Shown here: piece after piece, positions 26,455-35,286 of the stretch
Position numbering within the stretch: position 1 is the stretch's first letter
Layout of the letters: each line of letters begins with the position of its first letter
Origin: Nitrospira sp.
GTDB taxonomy: Bacteria > Nitrospirota > Nitrospiria > Nitrospirales > Nitrospiraceae
Length of the DNA: 38,673 nucleotides
NCBI GenBank assembly: GCA_024281365.1
Contig: JAMXAU010000007.1
Coordinates: 1 to 38,673 of the forward strand
Direction of reading: 5' to 3'
The notes under the pieces: model-generated
Database searches by the model: none
What the model saw: the letters and a program-made list of their open reading frames with translations, nothing else
What the model was told of the DNA's origin: nothing
Program-made: the position numbers and the translations under genes

Positions 26455-26473
26455 TCAGCAGAGGTGGATCACT

Positions 26474-29092
26474 ATGGACATGAATCGAATGACGATTAAG
26501 TTGCAGGAGGCTCTGCAGTCCGCCTCGGGGCACGCCCAACGGAGAAGTCATCAAGGCATTGACGTGGAACATGTCCTCTTAGCGCTCCTCGAGCAAGAAG
26601 GGGGAACAACCTCGGCCTTGCTTGAAGGTGCCGGCCTCGCCCTCCCTGCCGTGCGGCAAGCCGTTGAACAATCATTGACAAAGTTACCTCAAGTGCAAGG
26701 TTCAGGGGCAGCCCCCGGCCAAGTTCATATTGCCAACCGCCTCACCCAGGTTCTGAATCGTGCAGAGGAGGAGCAGAAGTCGTTGAAGGACGACTTTTTA
26801 AGCGTCGAGCATGTCCTCCTCGCCATGGTTCAGGAGGGAGGAGTATTCAGGAAACTGGGTCTCACACGTGACCGTCTCTTAGCGGGACTACAGCAGGTGC
26901 GGGGAAATCAACGGGTCACCAGCCAGGATCCTGAAAGCACTTACCAGTCGCTGGTGAAATACGGTCGAGACCTGACTCAATTGGCCGGACAGGGCAAGCT
27001 CGATCCCGTCATCGGACGCGATGATGAAATCCGCCGTGTAATCCAGATCCTCTCACGCCGGACGAAGAATAATCCGGTGCTCATCGGTGAACCAGGAGTC
27101 GGAAAAACTGCAATCGTGGAAGGACTGGCTATTCGTATCGTGAAAGGCGATGTCCCCGAAAGCCTCAAACACAAAAAACTTTTTGCCCTGGATATGGGCT
27201 CCCTTGTCGCCGGTGCTAAATTTCGAGGTGAGTTTGAAGAGCGCCTGAAAGCTGTCCTGAAAGAGATCCAATCGTCTCAGGGCCAGATTCTCCTCTTCAT
27301 CGACGAATTGCACACGGTCGTCGGAGCCGGAGCAGCCGAAGGGGCAATGGATGCCGCCAATCTGTTGAAACCGATGCTCGCGCGAGGCGAGTTGCATCTG
27401 ATCGGCGCGACGACGCTGGACGAATACCGAAAGCACATCGAAAAGGACGCGGCCTTGGAACGCCGTTTCCAAACAGTGTTGGTGGATCAGCCCTCAGTAG
27501 AGAACACCATTTCCATACTACGCGGCCTCAAGGAACGCTACGAAGTCCACCATGGGGTGCGAATCAAGGACAGTGCGCTGGTGGCTGCAGCGAAACTGTC
27601 CCATCGCTACATTGCCGATCGATTTCTTCCCGATAAAGCCATCGACCTCGTCGACGAGGCCGCCGCACGGCTCAGGACCGAAATCGACAGCCTGCCGGCT
27701 GAGCTGGATGAAGTGTCACGCAAGGTGCTCCAGCTGGAAATTGAGCGCGAGGCGTTGAAGAAAGAGAAGGACGCGGCAAGCGCCGCCCGGCTCAGCACCC
27801 TGGAATCTGAACTCACTGAAAAACAACGTGACCTGCAAGCGCTGAAAACCAGATGGGAATCAGAGAAAACGTCCGTATCCCGACTGCGCAAGACCCGCGA
27901 GGCGATCGAGGAGATGAAGCAGAAAATCGAGCAAGCCGAGCGAGCCTATGACCTCAATCGGGTGGCCGAGCTTCGTTATGGAGAACTCCCCAAGCTTGAA
28001 CGGGAATTGACGCTGGAGCAGCAGCACTTGGAGAAAAAACAGGATACGGCCCGATTACTGAAGGAAGAAGTCGATGAAGATGAGATTGCCGCCGTGGTCA
28101 GCCGCTGGACCGGTGTCCCCGTCTCGCGGTTGCTCGAAGGCGAAACCGACAAGCTGTTGAAGCTGGAGGAACTTCTGCACCAACGGGTCGTCGGCCAAGA
28201 AGAGGGAGTCCGAGCCGTGGCAGACGCAGTGCTTCGTGCTCGATCCGGCATCAAGGATCCCAATCGTCCAATTGGGTCATTTCTGTTCCTTGGCCCCACC
28301 GGGGTCGGAAAGACCGAATTGGCCCGAGCGCTCGCCGCAATTCTGTTCGATGACGAAGGAAATCTTGTCAGAATCGACATGTCCGAGTACATGGAGAAAC
28401 ATACCGTCGCTCGCCTGATCGGCGCGCCTCCCGGGTATATCGGCTATGAAGAAGGCGGTCAGCTGACCGAAGCCGTTCGACGACGGCCCTTTTCGGTGAT
28501 CCTTTTCGACGAGATCGAGAAGGCACATCATGATGTGTTCAACGTACTGTTGCAGGTGCTCGATGATGGACGGCTGACCGACTCGCAAGGCCGTACGGTC
28601 GATTTCAAGAACACTGTCCTGATCATGACCTCGAATATCGGCAGTCCACACATCCTTGAAGCTCAGCAACGCGGAGGCTCCTACGATCAAGTCAGGACGG
28701 TCGTGATGGGTGAACTGCGGCAACATTTCCGCCCGGAATTCTTGAACCGAGTCGATGAACTCGTCGTATTCCATCCGCTCGGAACCGAGCACTTGATCAA
28801 GATCGTGGAAATCCAACTGGAACGGCTCCGCAACAGACTTGCGGAACGTCGGATCACGCTGGCCATCACGCCGTCCGCGCTGAAACATTTAGGTGAACGG
28901 GGCTACGACCCGATCTACGGCGCACGACCGCTGAAACGCCTCATTCAGCAGGAACTGGAAACGCCGATCGCCAAGTTGTTGGTCAAGGGAGAGCTGCGGG
29001 ATGGAAATACCGCTTCAGTCGAGATGAAAAACGGAGCCTTGCTGGTGACTCCGATTGTGGAGGGAGAGCCGACAGCGGTGCCTAGCCAATAG
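26474..29092 (+). CDS. clpB: Disaggregase chaperone ClpB
   Basis: An 872-aa AAA+ hexameric disaggregase that works with DnaK to rescue aggregated proteins. Clp N-domain repeats (about 4-145), first AAA module with Walker [10 protein letters not shown] (205-213) and the [11 protein letters not shown] stretch, the ClpB-specific coiled-coil middle domain (about 405-530, with [19 protein letters not shown]), second AAA module with Walker [10 protein letters not shown] (from 607), and the C-terminal D2-small domain ([17 protein letters not shown]). No IGF/L loop for ClpP binding is seen, as expected. GAGGTGG precedes ATG 26474. Its end overlaps the convergent frameshifted gene by 11 bp. Confidence 0.97.
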   Translation: MDMNRMTIKLQEALQSASGHAQRRSHQGIDVEHVLLALLEQEGGTTSALLEGAGLALPAVRQAVEQSLTKLPQVQGSGAAPGQVHIANRLTQVLNRAEEEQKSLKDDFLSVEHVLLAMVQEGGVFRKLGLTRDRLLAGLQQVRGNQRVTSQDPESTYQSLVKYGRDLTQLAGQGKLDPVIGRDDEIRRVIQILSRRTKNNPVLIGEPGVGKTAIVEGLAIRIVKGDVPESLKHKKLFALDMGSLVAGAKFRGEFEERLKAVLKEIQSSQGQILLFIDELHTVVGAGAAEGAMDAANLLKPMLARGELHLIGATTLDEYRKHIEKDAALERRFQTVLVDQPSVENTISILRGLKERYEVHHGVRIKDSALVAAAKLSHRYIADRFLPDKAIDLVDEAAARLRTEIDSLPAELDEVSRKVLQLEIEREALKKEKDAASAARLSTLESELTEKQRDLQALKTRWESEKTSVSRLRKTREAIEEMKQKIEQAERAYDLNRVAELRYGELPKLERELTLEQQHLEKKQDTARLLKEEVDEDEIAAVVSRWTGVPVSRLLEGETDKLLKLEELLHQRVVGQEEGVRAVADAVLRARSGIKDPNRPIGSFLFLGPTGVGKTELARALAAILFDDEGNLVRIDMSEYMEKHTVARLIGAPPGYIGYEEGGQLTEAVRRRPFSVILFDEIEKAHHDVFNVLLQVLDDGRLTDSQGRTVDFKNTVLIMTSNIGSPHILEAQQRGGSYDQVRTVVMGELRQHFRPEFLNRVDELVVFHPLGTEHLIKIVEIQLERLRNRLAERRITLAITPSALKHLGERGYDPIYGARPLKRLIQQELETPIAKLLVKGELRDGNTASVEMKNGALLVTPIVEGEPTAVPSQ

Positions 29093-29478
29093 AGACCACG
29101 CCTCCCTGAGTGTCGTGTGTCAGCCCGCGCTTGTGCTGTTTCTCGACCTTCCACTCCGTCGCTGTGACTTGTAGGAGATGGCCTTTCATCGTATAGAACT
29201 CGCCCTGAGCCAGCGAGACGACCTGAGCGTCCGGAATCCACTTCCTTCATTGTCAGGCGCTTGTCGGTCTTCGCTAACTCATAGGCGCGCCGCTCGTTAA
29301 ACATCAGCGTACTATCCACCACCTTGGCAAGCATGCGACCATTCGAGTCGAAGAGCGCAAAATTGACCAGCAACGCACCAGTCGAGGGATGGCGACTCAC
29401 CTGGAGTTGTGGAACACCCTCAACCTCGATCGTCCCGTTAAAGTTTTTATAGAGATTGGAACCAATTTCGATGTCCAT
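29082..29478 (-). pseudogene. Unknown gene with one frameshift
   Basis: ATG 29478 has GAGGAC close upstream. The first 79 codons read as a soluble, protein-like sequence (FNGTIEVEGVPQLQVSRHP, then VNFALFDSNGRML) ending at LTMKE. After that the sensible sequence continues one base out of frame: WIPDAQVVSLAQGEFYTMKG to GGVVSIG and TAG at 29082. Together the two parts make a 131-aa protein. The shift lies between 29236 and 29248 and corresponds to one extra base. Left uncorrected, the original frame would run on through clpB to 28945. I do not recognise the family. It could be a true pseudogene or a sequencing error. Confidence 0.6.
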
Positions 29479-29844
29479 AGTCCTCGCTCATGTTGTTACT
29501 GACACCGTATTGAGGTGCAGTTGATATTCATCCGATCCTAACTTTTATCCTCAAGACCGGCCATTTTGCAATCCTCGCCGTCTAGAGAATGGCTGTACCC
29601 GCCTGGAATATCGGGGCAATGAAGACCTCTGTGGATCGGAGCACAGACTTGAGTCGACCGCTTGTGGTCAGACTGAGTGGTTTGGGAGGCTCGGCTCAAG
29701 CTGACGCGAGGCAGAGAGTGGAATACATGCCCTGGTGCGTATGCAAATGCCAGTTTACTTCTTGATCCAAAACTCGCCCTGATCCGGGGCGCTCTGCTTC
29801 CTGAACCCTCTCCGATGACTGCCGTAACAATGTATCTGCGAAGA
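29479..29844. other. Gene-free stretch
   Basis: About 365 bp between two frameshifted genes. Open frames exist on both strands (29538-29912 minus, 29677-29982 plus) but neither has a ribosome binding site or a recognisable product. I see no repeat, promoter of good quality or RNA gene in it. Confidence 0.5.
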
Positions 29845-30091
29845 TCAAGCCGATTTTTTGAGTCGCTTGCTCGCATGCAGCACAGTAAAGCCAATGACCT
29901 CGTCACCCTCATAGCGGATGATCATATTCTTCGCTCTCGGTCATTTCACTGTCCGTGGCATGGCTCGGCTTCTTGTAATTGACGTAGAGTGTGTCGGCTT
30001 CTGCATCATAGGTCAGCCATAACTGCATGCTGGGCGCTTGGTTCACCACCGGAATAAGCTTCAAGATCTCCTGAATATCCGCTATGGCCAT
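29845..30091 (-). pseudogene. DUF2283-type small protein, frameshifted
   Basis: ATG 30091 has an excellent AGGAGG upstream. The first 56 codons include LWLTYDAEADTLYVNYKKP and ATDSEMTESEE, the usual DUF2283 pattern (a Tyr-Asp-x-Glu-Ala-Asp-x-Leu-Tyr strand followed by an acidic turn). The rest, MIIRYEGDEVIGFTVLHAS to the TGA at 29845, is one base out of frame; the shift is near 29925. Corrected length is 81 aa. DUF2283 proteins are often the second gene of toxin-antitoxin-like pairs, and here the preceding broken gene overlaps its start by 10 bases. Confidence 0.7.
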
Positions 30092-30296
30092 ACCTGCCTC
30101 CTCTTTTCCAGAGACCTTATGCGGCGGGTCAGAAACGCCGTACGATAAAGCCATCGTCGCTTTGCTCTCGATAGACCGCCACAAGATATTTTTCTGCTTC
30201 GAGCTCGCGCACAGCTAGTAATTCTCCACTCCTCCAGCAACAATACTATCTGGATGCGACACTGCCTCCAGCACGGTCGAACGCAACCGGCGCGAG
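30082..30296 (-). pseudogene. Toxin-like partner of the DUF2283 gene, broken
   Basis: Three frame pieces in order read RSTVLEAVSHPDSIVAGGV, ELLAVRELEAEKYLVAVYRE plus QSDDGFIV, and AFLTRRIRSLEKRRQVWP followed by TAG at 30082. This is the C-terminal pattern of small nuclease-like proteins (relaxed RelE/barnase-type) that are commonly encoded just before DUF2283 genes; the association is from memory. Single-base deletions are implied near 30227 and 30140. The N-terminal 30 or so residues are missing, and the gene abuts the end of the HsdR fragment. The 10-base overlap with the DUF2283 start shows the pair was once a coupled operon. Confidence 0.55.
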
Positions 30297-30297
30297 C

Positions 30298-30761
30298 TCA
30301 CCACGCTCCTCCGTGCGGTGTGGTGACATCGATGCCACTGTCCTTGGCATATCGGACGGTCAAATCGTCATGTGATGGAAAGTCAGCGAAGGGAAACGGC
30401 CCACCAGGCAGCTGGTTTGTGATGTCAAATTCCCCATAGAGATGCCCATTGGTGGCAAACACATAATGGACGAAACCGCGTGCAATCAGCGTAGCCCTTT
30501 GCCTGCTGCATGCCCTTGAGCGGGTCTTCGGTTTCGGCTTTCGCTTCAATCACCGCAACCGGAAGCGGCTTCGGCATGGTGCCGACTTGAACACAGAGGA
30601 GATAATCGGTGCGGCTGGCCCGGACGGCGACGGCCTTTGGCTCCGGTAGGTTCAACCGGTGCAGGAGTTTCGAGCTTGAGCTTCCAATGCTCGTTGTACC
30701 CTTTTCCACGAAGCAGCGGATCGATCAGATAGAAGCGGGTTTCGGCTTCGTTATAGCTCAT
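30298..30761 (-). pseudogene. Type I restriction enzyme HsdR, N-terminal fragment with frameshifts
   Basis: From ATG 30761 the frame reads SYNEAETRFYLIDPLLRGKG, the standard start of HsdR proteins, then after a shift near 30630 YLLCVQVGTMPKPLPVAVIE and AKAETEDPLKGMQQAKGYAD (the PD-(D/E)xK nuclease region with E-A-K), then after another shift near 30490 VHYVFATNGHLYGEFDITNQ to DSGIDVTTP, ending at TGA 30298. Only about 155 of an expected 800-1000 residues remain. No helicase part, HsdM or HsdS is nearby, so the system is dead at this locus. Confidence 0.8.
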
Positions 30762-30953
30762 GCCGCCAAACCATTGTTTCGATTGCAGATGCAAGAGCAA
30801 AAGAAGAGCCGCTCGCAGCTTACCTGTTTCCTTAATAGAAATCACGCTCTCTAAAGAGGAAGAAGTCCTGAATATTGAGCACTGATGCAGGGAGGTGAAA
30901 AGATATGCCGATAGAAGTGAGAAATACAGGCTCACACGGAAATCTAGACACAC

Positions 30954-31166
30954 TTACGACTTCTTAATTCGATCGAGGATCAGCGCGATGCAGCCGCCCA
31001 ACAAGCCTCCGCCCATCACCGTCGTCAGCAGCTCCACCAGCTTCAACTCCCACACAGACCCTTGGGCCTGCATGACTTCTCTGACGCCTCCTTGCACCAT
31101 GATGACGGACAACGCCATCGTGGCACCCACGACAAACCACCAGACAAACACTTTTACCGATGCCAC
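30954..31166 (-). CDS. Small membrane protein, two helices, 70 aa
   Basis: Read from GTG 31166, seven bases after the comM stop, with TGAGG five bases upstream. The longer open frame to 31367 lies inside comM and is not real. Two hydrophobic helices are visible (VFVWWFVVGATMALSVIM and LVELLTTVMGGGLLGGCIAL), joined by a polar segment, with a basic end DRIKKS. Probably cotranscribed with comM; function unknown. Confidence 0.6.
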   Translation of the reverse strand: MASVKVFVWWFVVGATMALSVIMVQGGVREVMQAQGSVWELKLVELLTTVMGGGLLGGCIALILDRIKKS

Positions 31167-31173
31167 GAAAGCC

Positions 31174-32703
31174 TCACACGTCGGGGTTACGGTCAAACGA
31201 ACGATACTGAATGGCCTCTGCAATATGCACGGTCTCGATCCTCTCGGAGTCGGCCAGATCTGCGATCGTCCGCGCGACTCGTAGGATACGCCCGTGGGCT
31301 CGCGCGGAGAGTCGAAGCCTCGCCATTGCCTGCTCAAGCAACTCTTGAGCCGGTTGTTCAAGCCCACAATACCGTTTTACCAGCCGCGGCTTCAACTGCG
31401 CATTTGTATAGATCCCCTCCGCTCGGTACCGCCGTCGCTGGCGATCACGGGCGGCCACCACGCGCGAGCGGATCGCCGTGGAACTCTCCGAAGCAGGAAG
31501 CTCCATACGAAGCTCGCGAACCGGCACCGGTGGAACATCCAGATGGATATCCAGTCGATCCAACAAGGGGCCGGAGAGTTTCGCACGATATCGGCGAATC
31601 TGGATGCCGGAACAGATACAAGAGCGAGTCCGGTCTCCATAGTACCCACAAGGACAGGGATTCATCGCCGCGATCAGCATGAACTGCGCCGGATACTTGA
31701 GAGTCCCGCTTGCCCTTGTCAGAACGACATACCCATCTTCCAGCGGTTGCCGCAGCCCTTCGAGCGCACCTCGTTTGAATTCAAGGGATTCGTCTAAAAA
31801 CAACACCCCGTTGTGTGCGAGCGAGACTTCCCCGGGCTTGGGGATGGTCCCTCCTCCGACCAGCCCTGCGTCTGAGATACTGTGATGCGGGGCCCGAAAC
31901 GGTCGAACGGCGAGCAACGGTCGTTCCGGAGTGAGCAATCCCGCCACACTGTGCACTCTGGTCGTTTCAATCGCCTCATCCAATTCTAGCAACGGCAGGA
32001 TGGACGGCAAACGACGAGCCAGCATAGTTTTGCCGGATCCAGGAGGACCGACCATCAACACATTGTGCCCTCCGGCCGCTGCCACCTCGAGGGCCCGCTT
32101 GGCATGGTCTTGTCCACGAACATCGGCATAGTCCTCATCTTCCGTCGTACCGACCACCCCCAAGAGATCATGGCGTGAATCGCTTGGAAAAAGAGTTTGG
32201 CTTCCTTTCAGAAACTCCACGGCTTCCGGAAGGGTGTGGACGGAGTAGGCACGCACCCCCTTGACCAATGCCGCTTCAGCTCCATTGGCCGCGGGGAGCA
32301 GCAAGTCGTACCCGGTTCGGCAGGCCAGCGCAAAAGACAAGGCTCCTGCAATCGGCTTCACTCGTCCGTCCAACGACAACTCCCCGACAATAACGGAATG
32401 ATCCAGCATCGACTGCGGAATCACTTCTTCCGCAACAAGAATGCCGAGTGCAATCGCGAGGTCGAGCCCGGACCCCTCTTTTTTGACTCCGGCAGGAGCG
32501 AGATTGACCGTGATTCGTTTGGCAGGGAAGTGAAACCCCGTGTTCTTGAGGGCAGATCGAACGCGGTCTCGACTTTCTTTCACCGTGGCATCCGGCAACC
32601 CAACGACAGAAAACTGGGGAAGCCCGCCTGAGATATCGACCTCGACATCGACGAGATGCGCATCAAGACCGACCAGCGCCGCGCTCGTAACTCTGGCAAG
32701 CAT
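31174..32703 (-). CDS. comM: YifB/ComM family AAA+ ATPase (Mg-chelatase-like)
   Basis: A 509-aa protein with an N-terminal Lon-protease-like fold domain (about 1-170), a Mg-chelatase AAA+ core with Walker A GPPGSGKTM (219-227), and the C-terminal YifB domain, including a Cys-rich segment (NPCPCGYYGD...CICS). ComM proteins are branch-migration helicases that help integrate incoming DNA during natural transformation. A near-consensus promoter lies 48-76 bp upstream and GTGGAG precedes ATG 32703. Confidence 0.93.
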   Translation of the reverse strand: MLARVTSAALVGLDAHLVDVEVDISGGLPQFSVVGLPDATVKESRDRVRSALKNTGFHFPAKRITVNLAPAGVKKEGSGLDLAIALGILVAEEVIPQSMLDHSVIVGELSLDGRVKPIAGALSFALACRTGYDLLLPAANGAEAALVKGVRAYSVHTLPEAVEFLKGSQTLFPSDSRHDLLGVVGTTEDEDYADVRGQDHAKRALEVAAAGGHNVLMVGPPGSGKTMLARRLPSILPLLELDEAIETTRVHSVAGLLTPERPLLAVRPFRAPHHSISDAGLVGGGTIPKPGEVSLAHNGVLFLDESLEFKRGALEGLRQPLEDGYVVLTRASGTLKYPAQFMLIAAMNPCPCGYYGDRTRSCICSGIQIRRYRAKLSGPLLDRLDIHLDVPPVPVRELRMELPASESSTAIRSRVVAARDRQRRRYRAEGIYTNAQLKPRLVKRYCGLEQPAQELLEQAMARLRLSARAHGRILRVARTIADLADSERIETVHIAEAIQYRSFDRNPDV

Positions 32704-33009
32704 AACTCCACTGCCTTTCTCTAAATCTGATCCGCAGATAAAATGTGTTCATTATAGGGAGTCGCTTCAATGGTTTCAATAGAACCATCTAGGGACTGTT
32801 CCTCCTGAATCGACGTTTCCAGACGGGTTGTGCCTCTTCGGCAGACGCGAGGAACGCGACGTGCGTGATGCGACCGTCCCATTCCCGCACCTCACGCTTG
32901 CCTCGCAACTCTTGCCTCTCTCGTGGAAGTTGCGAGTCCAGATTACAGGAGAAGCCAGCATGCAGAATGTAGGCTAGCACCGCATTGACCGGCTCTGTAT
33001 AATTCGCCC
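32704..33009. other. Intergenic region between divergent comM and an exported-protein gene
   Basis: About 305 bp. It holds the comM promoter at its left end. A minus-strand frame at 32789-33103 encodes a basic protein without a ribosome binding site or family pattern, and I do not call it. TATAAT at 32998-33003 lies only seven bases before ATG 33010 and lacks a proper -35. Confidence 0.5.
32751..32779 (-). promoter_or_regulatory. Near-consensus sigma-70 promoter of comM
   Basis: Minus strand: TTGAAA (32779-32774), exactly 17 bp, TATAAT (32756-32751). Expected transcript start is near 32744, giving a 40-base leader to ATG 32703. Confidence 0.75.
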
Positions 33010-33651
33010 ATGCGCCGCTGGCCATCTCCAGAGCAATCGGTTTGGGTGAACAGCCCACCATGCTATCCATACTCCCGTCAGATCCTGGGCTTTGGTTTCG
33101 CACTCTGGCTGGTCATACTTCCGGCACATCATGATTCTGTCTTCGCCAATGATGGAACCACCGGCGCTCCTCGGCAAAGCGCCAAGCAGACGTCCCCGTA
33201 TGTTGGGTCAGCCATGGCGGTGCTGGCCACCCTCCAGCAGGCCGAGGTCCTACCGCCAGAGGGTACACGCGAAGCCGATCGCGTCATCCAGACCGTCATC
33301 CAGCTGCAATCCGTCTTTGCTAAGGGAACGGACTCTTCGATTCAGGAATTCGCCCGGCGGGCCTTGGCCGACAAACATGGTGAACAAGCCGCAACCAGTC
33401 TCCAACAGTTTCGTACAAGCGGGTGGACAGCAGACATGTTGGAAGCACTCGCGGATGCTGATTTGAAAGCCCAACTCGACGAACGGGAACAATTAACGGC
33501 AGGGCTCAGACAGTTCAACCTATCCCTGGATGATTTTCGGAAATTCATGCAACTCGTGCGCGACGGCCGATCGGCTCTCACGGCACAAGGATTGGTCTTT
33601 GACGAGGTCTATACCCATCATCGGAGCACCATGCCAGGCGCGGCGCGCTAG
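33010..33651 (+). CDS. Exported protein of unknown function
   Basis: A 213-aa protein with a hydrophobic N-terminal stretch (ILGFGFALWLVILPAHH, about residues 25-41) after a basic region, consistent with a signal peptide cleaved near SVFAND. The mature part is helical and soluble (VIQTVIQLQSVFAKGTDSSI, EALADADLKAQLDEREQLTA). ATG 33010 has no good ribosome binding site and GTG 33046 is an alternative. It may be distantly related in style to the exported protein at 36084, but I could not align them. Function unknown. Confidence 0.65.
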   Translation: MRRWPSPEQSVWVNSPPCYPYSRQILGFGFALWLVILPAHHDSVFANDGTTGAPRQSAKQTSPYVGSAMAVLATLQQAEVLPPEGTREADRVIQTVIQLQSVFAKGTDSSIQEFARRALADKHGEQAATSLQQFRTSGWTADMLEALADADLKAQLDEREQLTAGLRQFNLSLDDFRKFMQLVRDGRSALTAQGLVFDEVYTHHRSTMPGAAR

Positions 33652-33657
33652 CGCCCC

Positions 33658-33733
33658 GTTTCAAGTTCCATGTTTCTGGTTTCTTGTTATCGCTGCATTG
33701 AAGAACGTGAAACCTAAAACTCGAACACGAAAC
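33658..33733. repeat. Intergenic imperfect inverted repeat
   Basis: Left arm from GTTTCAAGTTCC to about 33688, right arm 33703-33733 ending ACACGAAAC. The arms match in blocks (GTTTC, GTTC, GTTT, GGTTTC) with a short loop between, forming a long imperfect hairpin eight bases after the preceding stop codon. It resembles dispersed 'GTTTC/CACG'-rich elements. Confidence 0.55.
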
Positions 33734-33798
33734 TCTTCTAACCAAGCAACACACACGTACAACCGATTAATATCGTAACCTCAATAAAGGAGAATCAG

Positions 33799-34035
33799 AT
33801 GGCAACGAAAGCGTACATTCTCATCAAGGTCAAAGCAGGTCGAACGAAGGATGTGGTCGGTGCACTAAAGCGCATCCCGGGTGTTGAACAGGCTCACTCC
33901 TGCTTCGGCCGCCCGGATATTTTTGTCTTTATCAGCGTCCAGGACGAGCGCGCACTCTCCGACGTGGTGATTACGAAAATCCATTCGATCGATGGCATCG
34001 AAGAAACGGATACCCACATCGTCGCAGAGTCATAG
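33799..34035 (+). CDS. Stand-alone Lrp/AsnC-type ligand-binding (RAM) domain
   Basis: A 78-aa protein made only of the Lrp/AsnC effector-binding domain: AYILIKVKAGRTKDVVGALK, then IPGVEQAHSCFGRPDIFVFI and ITKIHSIDGIEETDTHIV. The N-terminal helix-turn-helix of full regulators is absent. Such single-domain proteins form oligomers that bind amino acids or similar small molecules. ATG 33799 has AGGAG at good spacing. It is flanked by two palindromic intergenic repeats, so it is probably a single-gene transcript. Confidence 0.88.
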   Translation: MATKAYILIKVKAGRTKDVVGALKRIPGVEQAHSCFGRPDIFVFISVQDERALSDVVITKIHSIDGIEETDTHIVAES

Positions 34036-34050
34036 GATACAGGAGTATCT

Positions 34051-34137
34051 CGTGAAGCGTCGCACGTGAAGTGTGAAGCGGCTGAATTCAGAAGCGAGAT
34101 ACGTCTCACGCTTCACGATCAGCGCTTCACGTTTCAC
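34051..34137. repeat. Intergenic inverted repeat rich in CGTGAAGCG / CGCTTCACG
   Basis: Left arm 34051-34080 (CGTGAAGCGTCGCACGTGAA and on) and right arm 34103-34137 are imperfect reverse complements with CGTGAAGCG blocks repeated inside each arm. The right end supplies the TGA (34134-34136) that ends the oxidoreductase gene on the minus strand. Confidence 0.6.
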
Positions 34138-35162
34138 TGTTCGGCAGGCTCACGGCCGTGAGTCCTCTCGAAAGGCGAACGACGATCGACGACGACAGGA
34201 GCACCACCGAGTTGGGCTGACTGGTAACAGGCCTCAGCAATCTCTACGGCTCGACATCCGTCCTCTCCCGTGATGGGCATGGGTGTGCCGTCGTTGACCG
34301 CCTGAAGGAACGCTGAAAGGGTATCGAGAACGGTCAGGGATGGAGGGATGTCGATATCGGCTGTCTGTTCACCGGAACTCATTTTCACGCAGATTCGGCG
34401 ACGCATCCAGTCGGCCTCTACTCGTCCCTGTGAACCAACCCACATTGCTCGTCCCGCACGCTCACCTACAACTCGGGTGATTTCTATGCGACAGATCGTT
34501 CCCCCGATGGTGGTGAGATGAATTGAGGCCATTCGTTCCGGCGCAATCGGCGGGATGTGATCCATCGTGCAGCGCACGGCTTGGACCTCTTCACCAGTCA
34601 GGAACCGAACCAGATCAAGCATGTGCACACCAATCTCCAGCAAAGCCCCTCGCTTCCCATAGCCCGCAACATGGTCTGGAGCCGTCTTCCGGATCTCGAT
34701 CTGAAAGACTGCGTCGAGCTCCAGGGAGCGCCCGAGAGAGGATTGGAAGCGCTTCATCTGCTGAATCGTTTTGTCGAATCGAAGGGTCTGGGCCGTCATG
34801 AACGGAATCCCGGCATCGTACGCCAGAGCAACCATTGTTCGGGCATCGGTGGCTGTTGTAGCCAGCGGCTTCTCGACCAACAGCGGTTTGCGGGCCTGCA
34901 CCGCGAGTCGGCAGATCTCCAGTGAGTGAAGAGGGGGAGTCACAACCACAATCGCGTCGACCGACGGATCAGCGATGAGCGCCTGGGCCTCACCGTACAC
35001 CTTGACTGAGTCGGCACCAGGGAACTGAAACCCCTGTTCCGGATGTCGTCGACACACGGCCTGGAGAGAAGCCATCGGCAGATCATGAACAAGATGCTGG
35101 GCATACCGAGCTCCGTGCCGGCCGACCCCGATCAACCCTACTCCAATGCGGTTGCTGTTCAT
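34134..35162 (-). CDS. Gfo/Idh/MocA-family oxidoreductase
   Basis: A 342-aa NAD(P)-dependent sugar-type dehydrogenase from ATG 35162 (an upstream GTG 35183 is in frame). N-terminal Rossmann loop GLIGVGRHGARY, the conserved EKPLA motif, and the C-terminal domain with GALLEIGVHMLDLVRFLTGE, where the usual His for catalysis is in GVHMLD. Substrate cannot be told; relatives act on inositols, glucose-fructose or UDP-sugars. The last residues are encoded inside the palindromic repeat. No cotranscribed neighbour is visible. Confidence 0.85.
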   Translation of the reverse strand: MNSNRIGVGLIGVGRHGARYAQHLVHDLPMASLQAVCRRHPEQGFQFPGADSVKVYGEAQALIADPSVDAIVVVTPPLHSLEICRLAVQARKPLLVEKPLATTATDARTMVALAYDAGIPFMTAQTLRFDKTIQQMKRFQSSLGRSLELDAVFQIEIRKTAPDHVAGYGKRGALLEIGVHMLDLVRFLTGEEVQAVRCTMDHIPPIAPERMASIHLTTIGGTICRIEITRVVGERAGRAMWVGSQGRVEADWMRRRICVKMSSGEQTADIDIPPSLTVLDTLSAFLQAVNDGTPMPITGEDGCRAVEIAEACYQSAQLGGAPVVVDRRSPFERTHGREPAEQ

Positions 35163-35210
35163 GATGTGTCGCACCCTCGGCACTGTAGAGCCACGTCATC
35201 CGGCAGTCAA

Positions 35211-35240
35211 TTGACATTCCCGCAACCGGCTTCATATAGT
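35211..35240 (+). promoter_or_regulatory. Sigma-70-type promoter of the dienelactone-hydrolase-like gene
   Basis: TTGACA (35211-35216), 18-bp spacer, TATAGT (35235-35240). Predicted start near 35247, about 40 bases before ATG 35287. Confidence 0.6.
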
Positions 35241-35286
35241 AACGACATGTCTGGCACAACACCACGCCCGTAGCAGAATCTCAACC

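Noticed and set aside
29538-29912. Minus-strand 124-codon frame
   Set aside because: It overlaps the true continuation of the DUF2283 gene in another frame and is Ser/Arg-rich like a random frame.
32789-33103. Minus-strand 104-codon frame between comM and the exported-protein gene
   Set aside because: It overlaps the start of the plus-strand gene, has no ribosome binding site, and no family pattern was recognised; a small real gene cannot be fully excluded.
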